From the NCBI RefSeq assembly GCF_005938215.1, contig NZ_VCPD01000006.1, positions 1 through 64,000 on the forward strand: a stretch of 64,000 nt of DNA. The letters run 5' to 3'. Under the pieces are notes generated by a model. The model saw nothing but the letters and a program-made list of their open reading frames with translations. It was not told the origin of the DNA and made no database searches. The first letter of the stretch is position 1; each line of letters begins with the position of its first letter. This stretch comes from Ruegeria sediminis. Its GTDB lineage: Bacteria; Pseudomonadota; Alphaproteobacteria; Rhodobacterales; Rhodobacteraceae. Below are positions 26,086 to 32,924 of this stretch, in pieces. Made by a program: the position numbers and the translations under genes.

Positions 26086-26147
26086 AATACCAGAACAAAA
26101 GACCGTCGCATAGAGTGGTGCGGAGTTCGAATTCAGGGAGACCAGCG

Positions 26148-27380
26148 ATGTACGATCTGGCAATCATCTGGGATTGGATCGCTTTTTCGGTCCGATGGCT
26201 GCACGTCATCACCGCGATGGCGTGGATCGGCGCGTCGTTCTACTTCATCGCGCTCGATCTCGGGCTGAAGAAGGTCCCAAACATGCCGGTCGGCGCGCAT
26301 GGCGAGGAATGGCAGGTCCACGGCGGCGGCTTCTACCATATCCAGAAATACCTGGTGGCGCCCGAAAACATGCCGGAACACCTGATCTGGCACAAATGGC
26401 AAAGCTACACCACCTGGCTCAGCGGCGCGGCGCTCTTGATGATCATCTACTGGGTCGGGGGCGAGTTGTTCCTGCTGGACCCGAGCAAGGCCGATCTGGC
26501 GCTCTGGCAGGGCATCCTGATCTCGGCGGGGTCGCTGACCATCGGCTGGCTTTGCTATGACTACCTGTGCCGGTCCAGGCTGGGCGACACGCCGACCGTG
26601 CTGATGCTGCTGCTGTTCGCAATCCTCGTCGCGATGTCCTGGGCCTACAACCAGGTCTTCACCGGGCGCGCGGCGCTCCTGCATCTGGGCGCGTTCACCG
26701 CCACGATCATGACCGCGAACGTGTTTTTCATCATCATTCCCAACCAGCATATCGTGGTCGAGGATCTGAAGGCGGGCCGGACACCGGACCCGAAATACGG
26801 CAAGATCGCCAAGCTGCGCTCGACCCACAACAACTACCTGACGCTGCCGGTCGTGTTCCTGATGCTGTCGAACCACTACCCGCTGGCCTTCGCCACGGAA
26901 TACAACTGGATCATCGCGTCGCTGGTGTTCCTGACGGGCGTCACCATCCGCCACTATTTCAACACCATGCACGCAACCGGCAAGGGGCCGCACTGGACCT
27001 GGCTCGTCACGGCCCTGCTGATGATCGTCATCGCCTGGCTGTCCACGGTCCCGGGCGCCGAGACCTATGACGATGCCGAGGCCCGTGCATTGACCCCCTA
27101 TGAACAGAAATTCGCTTCGGCGGCCGGTTTCGAGGACGCCTATGATACCGTGGTCGGAAACTGCTCGATGTGCCATGCGCGCGAACCGGTCTGGGACGGG
27201 ATGCATTGGGCGCCCAACGGCGTCTACCTCGAGACCCAGGGCGATGTCGCCCGCCATGCCGAACAGATCTTTCTGCAGGCCGGCGCCAGCCACGCCATGC
27301 CCCCGCCGAACGCCATCCAGATGGATGACGAGGCGCGCGCCACGATTGTTTCCTGGTATCGCCAAGCGACCAGCGGGTGA
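26148..27380 (+). CDS. puuD: Membrane urate oxidase (urate hydroxylase) PuuD with cytochrome c domain
   Basis: A 410-residue protein. The first 300 residues form about eight helices with His-rich segments (WLHVITAMAWIGASFYFIAL, IIPNQHIVVEDLKAG). The C-terminal 90 residues hold a cytochrome c heme site, C339-x-x-C342-H343 (CSMCH), with a likely distal Met in HAMPPP. PuuD oxidises urate to 5-hydroxyisourate and passes electrons to the respiratory chain instead of making H2O2. The ATG at 26148 follows GGGAG by 7 bases. It is the entry enzyme of the urate pathway encoded around it. Confidence 0.93.
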   Translation: MYDLAIIWDWIAFSVRWLHVITAMAWIGASFYFIALDLGLKKVPNMPVGAHGEEWQVHGGGFYHIQKYLVAPENMPEHLIWHKWQSYTTWLSGAALLMIIYWVGGELFLLDPSKADLALWQGILISAGSLTIGWLCYDYLCRSRLGDTPTVLMLLLFAILVAMSWAYNQVFTGRAALLHLGAFTATIMTANVFFIIIPNQHIVVEDLKAGRTPDPKYGKIAKLRSTHNNYLTLPVVFLMLSNHYPLAFATEYNWIIASLVFLTGVTIRHYFNTMHATGKGPHWTWLVTALLMIVIAWLSTVPGAETYDDAEARALTPYEQKFASAAGFEDAYDTVVGNCSMCHAREPVWDGMHWAPNGVYLETQGDVARHAEQIFLQAGASHAMPPPNAIQMDDEARATIVSWYRQATSG

Positions 27381-27414
27381 GATTGCATCGCCCTGGGCGC
27401 GGGCGGCGACCCGC

Positions 27415-27843
27415 TCAAAGATGTTTCCGCAACTTCAGCGCGGTGCGCGCCAGACTGTCCTGACCCGGTGAGGGCGGCAGGGTAAACCTATCCGGCCCTT
27501 CCTGCAGGTAGACCGAAGACGTGACGTCATGGTCGTGGTGCATCGGCACGACATGCGCATGGGCGTGAGGCACGTGGATGCCGGTGAAAAAGAACGCCAC
27601 GCGCGGCACGTTCCATTCCGCCTTCATGCCTCGGGCCAGTGTCTGCCCAATCTCCATGATCCGCGCAGCGGTCACCGCCGGCAGATCCTCGAACCAGGGG
27701 CAATGTTGCCGCGGAATGATGAGAGTGTGCCCCTCGCGGATCGGATGAAGGTCAAGGAAGGCGATCACCAGATCGTCTTCGAAGACGGTCTGCGCAGGCA
27801 GCTCTCCCGCCGCGATCCGGCAGAAAATGCAGTCGTCCGCCAT
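27415..27843 (-). CDS. HIT-family protein
   Basis: A 142-residue histidine-triad nucleotide hydrolase/transferase. The active motif HVPHAHAHVVP contains the HxHxH triad. The N-terminal CIFCRIAAGELPAQTV has two cysteines that bind Zn in some HIT proteins. The family hydrolyses nucleoside phosphoramidates or dinucleoside polyphosphates; the exact substrate is unknown. It is convergent with puuD and shows no operon partner. Confidence 0.9.
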   Translation of the reverse strand: MADDCIFCRIAAGELPAQTVFEDDLVIAFLDLHPIREGHTLIIPRQHCPWFEDLPAVTAARIMEIGQTLARGMKAEWNVPRVAFFFTGIHVPHAHAHVVPMHHDHDVTSSVYLQEGPDRFTLPPSPGQDSLARTALKLRKHL

Positions 27844-28003
27844 GCCCGCCCTCCTCTGTCCGATGGTGAAATTTGGGCGCAGGCTACCATTGCGGCATCG
27901 GGCTGCAAGTCATTCCGTCCTGGCGTGCCGTCGGACAGCGATTTCCGACAAGCCTGCTGGATCCTCGAGGGATGAGGTGAGTTTTCCAGTTTGCGAGAGA
28001 GAA

Positions 28004-28017
28004 TGGTGCCCAGGAGA
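28004..28017 (+). repeat. Distal copy of tRNA-Leu 3' end (att site)
   Basis: TGGTGCCCAGGAGA is identical to 35637-35650, which is the 3' terminus of tRNA-Leu (minus strand, including its encoded CCA). No tRNA can be formed here. It marks the far boundary of the integrated element. Confidence 0.85.
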
Positions 28018-28090
28018 TGCCTGCTCACTGAAAATCGAACCCATTAAATCTCCACGTTCTCAAGGAGTTAAGCGATACGTCCTTCCCGAG

Positions 28091-28123
28091 TGTGTACCTG
28101 TGCTGGGCCGTTTTGTGGACCTG
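28091..28123 (+). promoter_or_regulatory. Candidate integrase arm-type sites, left end
   Basis: TGTGTACCTG at 28091-28100 and TGTGGACCTG at 28114-28123 lie 74-106 bases inside the left att repeat. They match the three boxes at 35548-35579 just inside the other end and share their orientation. Arm-type sites repeated near both ends are expected for tyrosine integrases of the lambda type. Confidence 0.55.
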
Positions 28124-28342
28124 CGAAAGATAGGCTAGACAGGCCTATGAGGGCACGTCAAGCAGTTAACAAACGCATCACGGTTGGTTCTGTCCGCTTG
28201 GAAAGGCCTTCTCTAGGGGTTTATGGACACCCACCTATCCCGCCCAAGTCTCAGTCGCTATGAGCTAATGTTCCAAAGCACAGTCTTCTCTCTTATATGA
28301 TAAGCCTTGCGAAAAACTGTGGTCGCATCGGGAGACTTGTCT

Positions 28343-29077
28343 ATGGATTTCACACTTGGCGGCACAACTCTGCCGGAGGCGGTTTGGGTCCCGCTCGTTT
28401 CGGCACTGGCCGGTGGCGTGCTTGCCTTGTTAGGTTCGTTTGGGGCTACGTGGCAGAACAACAGGGCAGCCCGTAAGACGCGCCAAGAAGAGCTGGAGCA
28501 CGAAAGGGCGGAGCGTGCATATGCTACGTTCTTTAAGCTCCTCGACGCCCACAACTCGGCTGCAAACCTACAACTCCAAATAAACGAAATGTTTGACAGT
28601 GCTGCTGAGAGCGGTGCCGAAGAAATGGAGCCATGGGCCAAGGTAATGGAACTGGTCGGAGCACCGGACGAGATCAGAACAATAGAGCCTTCCGAGACGT
28701 CATTCCTGATCGCCGAGAAGCAGGCCGATCTCTTGAATGAAGTTCACCTAATCCAACGACGAATTGCCAACATCATGGCGTCGGCTGCGAAGTATACAGA
28801 AATTCGTGCCGAAATTCACGCCTTGCTCGTGTCAAAAATGTCAGAAGGTGAGTTGTCCGAAGGCACACGGATTTCGGCGGCGTTTGAGGGCACTGCTAAG
28901 TTGCACGCGGAAATGTTGGGGATGAGGGCCAACAACCTTCTCGGCCAGATTATGGAATACCTCGATAAGGACGTGTCGGCTTCTTGGGAAACAGTTGGCA
29001 AATTCAAGACCGCTGCCAGCACGCGATTTGGCGACAAGTTTCCGGAGTTCAATATTGATACTCAGTCGAACAGCTAA
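28343..29077 (+). CDS. Membrane-anchored protein of unknown function
   Basis: A 244-residue protein using the ATG at 28343 (MDFTLGG), preceded by GGGAG; an in-frame TTG at 28307 is a weaker choice. There is one N-terminal transmembrane helix (VWVPLVSALAGGVLALLGSF). It is followed by a highly charged region (ARKTRQEELEHERAERAYAT) and mostly helical sequence, suggesting a cytoplasmic coiled domain. I recognise no family. It is the first gene inside the left end of the integrated element. Codon use is less GC-biased than in the core genes nearby, which agrees with transfer. Confidence 0.7.
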   Translation: MDFTLGGTTLPEAVWVPLVSALAGGVLALLGSFGATWQNNRAARKTRQEELEHERAERAYATFFKLLDAHNSAANLQLQINEMFDSAAESGAEEMEPWAKVMELVGAPDEIRTIEPSETSFLIAEKQADLLNEVHLIQRRIANIMASAAKYTEIRAEIHALLVSKMSEGELSEGTRISAAFEGTAKLHAEMLGMRANNLLGQIMEYLDKDVSASWETVGKFKTAASTRFGDKFPEFNIDTQSNS

Positions 29078-29215
29078 GCAGAAGGTCATTCGCCGCTTAA
29101 TTCCACCGCAAAAATCTGACAGCCCCAGATAGATAGAGAGGCACGCGCAATCCCCCCGTGGGGACATCCGAAGTCTCCATCTGCGATGGTTCCTACATTA
29201 ATGAAATAAAAACAA

Positions 29216-29467
29216 TCACTTGAATTTGCTCTCCGAGTGAGCGCAAGACAGGGGCGCAACCTCAACCAAGGAGCGCTTCCTATGATAATCGTCGACTTCC
29301 GCCTCGGTCGGTTCGAGCTTGCCGCTCAGCGCGAGACCACACCTGCCCGCAGCCTGTTCAGCCGCCCAACGTCGGGGGAGGTCATCATCGACCTTCTGGA
29401 CGTCAGCCTCATGGCACCGATCACATTGCCCACGCGTGTGCCCGTTAGAGCATACCGCAACGGTCAC
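29216..29467 (-). CDS. Small Cys/His-containing ORF, uncertain
   Basis: An 83-residue frame starting GTG, with MTVAVCSNGHTRGQCDRCHE near the N-terminus (one CxxCH and further Cys/His that could bind zinc). The opposite strand holds a competing frame from about 29282 (ATG with GGAG 8 bases upstream, starting MIIVDFRLGRFEL) to 29479. I cannot decide which, if either, is a gene. The neighbouring inverted-repeat region overlaps its 5' end. Confidence 0.3.
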   Translation of the reverse strand: MTVAVCSNGHTRGQCDRCHEADVQKVDDDLPRRWAAEQAAGRCGLALSGKLEPTEAEVDDYHRKRSLVEVAPLSCAHSESKFK

Positions 29468-29561
29468 CTCGGAGAGTAGCCGAATGGGTGTCCGTTAGGG
29501 TTGACTTGGTATTTCGGACAGCTTACTCAACGGACAGAACCCAAACGAACACTCTCCGAGG
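29467..29561. promoter_or_regulatory. Nested inverted repeats in the recombinase promoter
   Basis: The outer arms CCTCGGAGAGT (29467-29477) and ACTCTCCGAGG (29551-29561) are perfect 11-bp inverted repeats. The inner arms TGTCCGTT (29489-29496) and AACGGACA (29529-29536) are perfect 8-bp repeats. A partial third copy, CGGACAG, occurs at about 29515. A TTGACT box at 29501 may be a -35 element. The recombinase ATG follows 7 bases after the outer right arm. It could be a res/crossover site or an autoregulatory operator. Confidence 0.6.
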
Positions 29562-29567
29562 AACTCC

Positions 29568-30203
29568 ATGACCACGATTTTCTATGCCCGCGTCTCCACC
29601 GCAGACCAGACGCTCGACCATCAGGTCGCGCAGGCCCGCAAGGCAGGCTTCACCATCGACGAAGTGATCGCAGACCAAGGGCAGTCTGGTGTCTCCACCA
29701 ACTTGTCAGAGAGACCCGAGGGACGCCGCCTGTTCGACAAGCTCCGCCGGGGGGACACCCTCGTGGTGCGCTGGGTGGACCGCCTCGGGCGGAACTATCA
29801 GGACGTGACGGATACCATCCGGCACTTCATGCGACAGGGAGTGACGATACGCACCGTGATCAACTCCATGACCTTCGACGGGGCGACCACCGACCCAACG
29901 CAGCAGGCTGTAAGGGACGCGCTCATCGCCTTCATGGCTGCCACCGCTCAGGCTCAGGCAGAGGCGACAAAGGAGGCCCAGCGCGCCGGTATAGAGCACG
30001 CCAAGACCGAGAAGCCCGAGGCCTATCGAGGCCGCAAGCCCAGCTATGACCGCGACCAGTTGAACCTCGTGCGGGAAATGACGGGCACCGGAGCGGGCAC
30101 CTCAGAGGTGGCCCGAGCGGCTGGATTGAGCCGCCAGACGGTCCTTCGCATTCGGGGGGATATCGTCGAAGCTGAGGCCGCTTTGGCGCGTTGGGGCATG
30201 TGA
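29568..30203 (+). CDS. Serine recombinase (resolvase/invertase family)
   Basis: A 211-residue small serine recombinase. The N-terminal catalytic domain begins FYARVSTADQTLDHQ, with the nucleophile Ser10. Further conserved residues are in VRWVDRLGRNYQDV (arginines of the active site). The long E helix is AQAQAEATKEAQRAGIEHAK. The C-terminal HTH (TSEVARAAGLSRQTVLRI) completes the Hin/gamma-delta architecture. Inside an element that already has a tyrosine integrase it may resolve multimers or invert DNA. The repeats immediately upstream are candidate sites. Confidence 0.92.
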   Translation: MTTIFYARVSTADQTLDHQVAQARKAGFTIDEVIADQGQSGVSTNLSERPEGRRLFDKLRRGDTLVVRWVDRLGRNYQDVTDTIRHFMRQGVTIRTVINSMTFDGATTDPTQQAVRDALIAFMAATAQAQAEATKEAQRAGIEHAKTEKPEAYRGRKPSYDRDQLNLVREMTGTGAGTSEVARAAGLSRQTVLRIRGDIVEAEAALARWGM

Positions 30204-30220
30204 CGGAAATCAAGGGGTTA

Positions 30221-30440
30221 CAATTAACCCACACCATAGAGATAAATAACCCCCACCATAGGGGGAATAACCCGCCGCATAGCCCTAGAAAACCGCGCCT
30301 CCTGCTGCGGTGTCTCGGGGCACCCTGACCCACATACTAGGACGAATAACCCCCAGCCCTGCCCAGACGGCCACGACGCCGTCTCAGCGGCCATGACACG
30401 GGCGGTTTGGGTATTCCGACACATACCAGGAATAACCCAC
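30221..30440 (+). repeat. Iteron-like AATAACCC repeats upstream of the ParB-like gene
   Basis: AACCC cores occur at 30226, 30248, 30269 and 30349, with a GACCC variant at 30328. Adjacent cores are spaced 22, 21 and 21 bases apart, and another core lies at 30434. The best-conserved unit is AATAACCC followed by (C)ACCATAG. The last copy forms an inverted repeat, GGGTATTCC ... GGAATAACCC (30409-30438). Helical-turn spacing (two turns) suggests a protein-binding array such as iterons, a centromere or an autoregulatory operator. Otherwise 30204-30620 holds no gene. Confidence 0.6.
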
Positions 30441-30620
30441 CCCCTAGCAGAGAAGACCAGTCCCGAGCACTGCCCCGCGCGGCGGTGCTTTGCCATAGTT
30501 CTCCGCCTCGGAGGCTTGTTCGACCTTCGGGGCGGTTTCGTTTCTGCGCACCTCTTCAGGGGGGTGCGATCAATACTTCCCCCAACCCGATGACAACCCG
30601 CATGCAAAAAGGAAAATGAC

Positions 30621-31439
30621 ATGCTCGACAAAACTCTGACCAATCTCGACCATCGACAAATCGCTCTCGACCCCACCTTCCGACACCGCTCAGGCCCCAA
30701 TAGCGAGACCCATCTGGCAGCCCTCAGGAAGACCCTACGAAACACCGGAAGGCTCGATGCCATCCTCGTTTGGCAGGAGGTGGACGCAAATGGAGGCCCA
30801 ACGGGCCGTCTGGTGCTACTCGACGGGAACTATCGGCTTGGTGCGTATCAGGCAGAGCAATTCAACGGGAAGATCGAAGGCAGCGGCATCCCCGCGCTGC
30901 TCTTAAAATGCAGCCGCATAGAAGCCCATCTCGCGGCGCTGGCGGCGAACTCGAAGGACACCCTTCCGCTAACCATGCAGGAACGACTGAACGCTGCGTG
31001 GGGCCTTGTTCGAGTATACCGTAACGCCATCTCGAAGCCTCGCCTGGCGAGGGCCTCAGGGGTGGCTGAGCGGACCGTCGCCAACATGAGGCAGCAACTT
31101 CGGAAGTTCGATGAAGCGAAGGAAATGCCGGACGGCAACTGGCTCATCGACCGGAGGTTCCCTGTTAAGAGTGACTTCACACCACCTTCGGACGAGGCTC
31201 GCAGACACATGGTGGAAGCTCTCTCGCAGGCCCTCCGGGCGGCGTTGAACGAGGTGCGGACAAGAGATGTTGAGATCGTCGGGGACGCCTTACAGCAAGC
31301 CCTAGGGCCGCGTCAGTTCGCCCTCGTCGCGGACTACCTCGGTGCGGGCGATGCCGACGATGACGGAGGCACCGGATGGATGGTCCCTGACGAATTCGAT
31401 GTCGAACTCCAAGAAGACCACAACTACCCAGACTTCTAG
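30621..31439 (+). CDS. ParB/Srx-domain protein with HTH
   Basis: A 272-residue protein. The N-terminal part, about residues 10-110, resembles the ParB/sulfiredoxin fold: HLAALRKTLRNTGRLDAILV, then LLDGNYRLGAYQAEQ in the place of the ParB DGHRR box. The middle part (KPRLARASGVAERTVANMRQ) is a helix-turn-helix as in ParB/KorB. The C-terminus is acidic (DADDDGGTG, DVELQEDHN). AAGGAAA precedes the ATG. ParB proteins bind repeated sites near their own genes, which fits the repeat array just upstream. There is no ParA partner, so regulation or replication control may be more likely than partition. Confidence 0.75.
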   Translation: MLDKTLTNLDHRQIALDPTFRHRSGPNSETHLAALRKTLRNTGRLDAILVWQEVDANGGPTGRLVLLDGNYRLGAYQAEQFNGKIEGSGIPALLLKCSRIEAHLAALAANSKDTLPLTMQERLNAAWGLVRVYRNAISKPRLARASGVAERTVANMRQQLRKFDEAKEMPDGNWLIDRRFPVKSDFTPPSDEARRHMVEALSQALRAALNEVRTRDVEIVGDALQQALGPRQFALVADYLGAGDADDDGGTGWMVPDEFDVELQEDHNYPDF

Positions 31440-31448
31440 GTGAACACC

Positions 31449-31471
31449 GAGGGGGCCGCGAAGGCCCTCTC
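31449..31471 (+). terminator. Hairpin after the ParB-like gene
   Basis: A 9-bp stem GAGGGGGCC / GGCCCTCTC with one G-T wobble and loop GCGAA starts 10 bases after the stop codon. There is no T run, so it is at best a weak terminator. Confidence 0.45.
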
Positions 31472-31581
31472 ATCCCACCCCAATCGTGCAAGCACTGACC
31501 ATGCATTTTGCACGGGTCGAACACCCCCTACTGCACTAGAAGTAGCCGCGAACAGTCAGAATGGTGTGCATGATTTCCGTG

Positions 31582-31995
31582 TCACTTTTCCTGCAACAGA
31601 AATTCGGACAGCCGATGACTAATCGTCTCGGGTTCCCGGAGTTCACACTCCCAGATGACCAGCACATCCCAGCCTAGAGCCTCAAGGGCCGAAATGCTCT
31701 CGCGGTCGCGCTGGGCGTTCCGGGCGACTTTCGCCACCCAATAGTCCCGATTCGTCTTGGGAGTGCGAGAGCCGCGCTTACAGTCGTGCCCATGCCAAAA
31801 GCACCCGTGCACGAATATGGCCTTGCGCCGTCCGATGAAGGCAACGTCAGGGGTGCCAGGTAGGTCGGTGCGGTGAAGCCGATAGCCCGTCTCACCCATC
31901 GCTCGGAGGGCACGACGGACCTTTAGCTCTGCCCCTGTCTCCTTTGACCGCACCGCGCGCATAGTGCGGCTGCGCTGTTCTGGGTTCTCTGTCAC
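31582..31995 (-). CDS. vsr: Very short patch repair endonuclease
   Basis: A 137-residue Vsr endonuclease. Recognisable blocks are TMRAVRSKETGAELKVRRAL, HRTDLPGTPDVAFIGRRKAI (catalytic Asp) and VHGCFWHGHDCKRG (zinc/catalytic His-Cys). Vsr nicks at T:G mismatches left by deamination of 5-methylcytosine. It overlaps the stop of the preceding DUF4928 gene by 4 bases, so all three genes dcm-DUF4928-vsr are translationally linked. The length equals the normal family length, so it should be active. Confidence 0.95.
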   Translation of the reverse strand: MTENPEQRSRTMRAVRSKETGAELKVRRALRAMGETGYRLHRTDLPGTPDVAFIGRRKAIFVHGCFWHGHDCKRGSRTPKTNRDYWVAKVARNAQRDRESISALEALGWDVLVIWECELREPETISHRLSEFLLQEK

Positions 31996-32924
31996 TTCCT
32001 GATTTCGATCATCAGGCTGGGGTCCGTCTCCACGTCTTCAACGATCTCGTTATAACGGCCAACCAGATCGTTCACGGCAACCCGCCGCCCTTCCGCCGCG
32101 AAGCGGCCTAGTTCATAGAGGTTCAGCGCGACGAACTGTTCCACCTCAAACACGTCTACACGCTCGCCAATCCCGGCGTTCTCAGAGAGCACCTCAGCGG
32201 CGGTGAGGCCCCTTGCCGTTGTCACGATGATCGGGCGGAAGCCATCGTCTAGGTTCTCTTTGCAGCGTTGCACAACACCTTCGCCGGGCGACGTGGTGAC
32301 ATGCAGCGCCACGTCTCCGATGAAGAAGTCACCGGCTCGGCCCGACTGTGCGTCGGAAGTCGAGAAACTGTTGTGATCGAACTGCCCAACGCCCAAGGCG
32401 CAATCCAGCTTCGCCCCGACAAGGTGTTGTAAGACCGCCCCCATGAACTGCATGCCGGGGGTATTCTTTTGGCGTTCCTCGGCTTGGTTGAGCACGTCCC
32501 GCACAAGCACTCGAAGGCTCCGGGAGCCGTCCAGCTTCACCTTGAAGGGCTTGCCAGCGAAGAACTCATACACCCGCTCTATCCAAAAGCGTTCGATAGC
32601 TTCGAGGTCAGAAAGCCCCTGCCCGTGCAGGTCGTTCAACAGTGCAACATACTCGCGCATGTTGTCGATACTGCCCCGGCTCGTTCTCCCGCCCTCAGCG
32701 GCAAGCACACGGTCTATACCGTGGCGCTTCAAGACTGATTGGACGGCGGCCTTGCCCAGCCCCAGAACCTGACCGCCCTTGTCTGTAAGTAAGTCGCCGG
32801 GATCGAGCGGAAGCCCCATTTTGCGGGCATGCTGGGTGATGACAAGGGCAACACAGAGCGGGCCCTTGCGCCCGAACTTCTTGCTTTTGTTAAAGGCGTG
32901 AAGCGCCGTGCTTGGGTCTGCCAT
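31992..32924 (-). CDS. DUF4928-family protein, putative restriction endonuclease
   Basis: A 310-residue protein between a cytosine methyltransferase and vsr, overlapping both by 1-4 bases. I recognise it as DUF4928-like, a family found beside C5-methyltransferases. Motif-like segments GDFFIGDVALHVTTSPGEGV and FRPIIVTTARG resemble a PD-(D/E)xK-type core (Asp followed by His-x-Thr and later basic residues), but I cannot place all catalytic residues. Position and size argue for the restriction subunit of a type II system. The nuclease activity is inference. Confidence 0.7.
   Translation of the reverse strand: MADPSTALHAFNKSKKFGRKGPLCVALVITQHARKMGLPLDPGDLLTDKGGQVLGLGKAAVQSVLKRHGIDRVLAAEGGRTSRGSIDNMREYVALLNDLHGQGLSDLEAIERFWIERVYEFFAGKPFKVKLDGSRSLRVLVRDVLNQAEERQKNTPGMQFMGAVLQHLVGAKLDCALGVGQFDHNSFSTSDAQSGRAGDFFIGDVALHVTTSPGEGVVQRCKENLDDGFRPIIVTTARGLTAAEVLSENAGIGERVDVFEVEQFVALNLYELGRFAAEGRRVAVNDLVGRYNEIVEDVETDPSLMIEIRK

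Larger units (their letters stand above)
27844..28342. other. Intergenic region containing the left end of the tRNA-Leu element
   Basis: No gene is supported in these 499 bases. They hold the HIT gene upstream region, the 14-bp att copy at 28004-28017, and two TGTG(G/T)ACCTG boxes at 28091 and 28114. Confidence 0.6.

Noticed and set aside
30221..30440. Possible CRISPR array
   Set aside because: The conserved part is only about 8-15 bases, the spacing is 21-22 bases, the copies vary, and no cas gene is near; iteron-like sites fit better.
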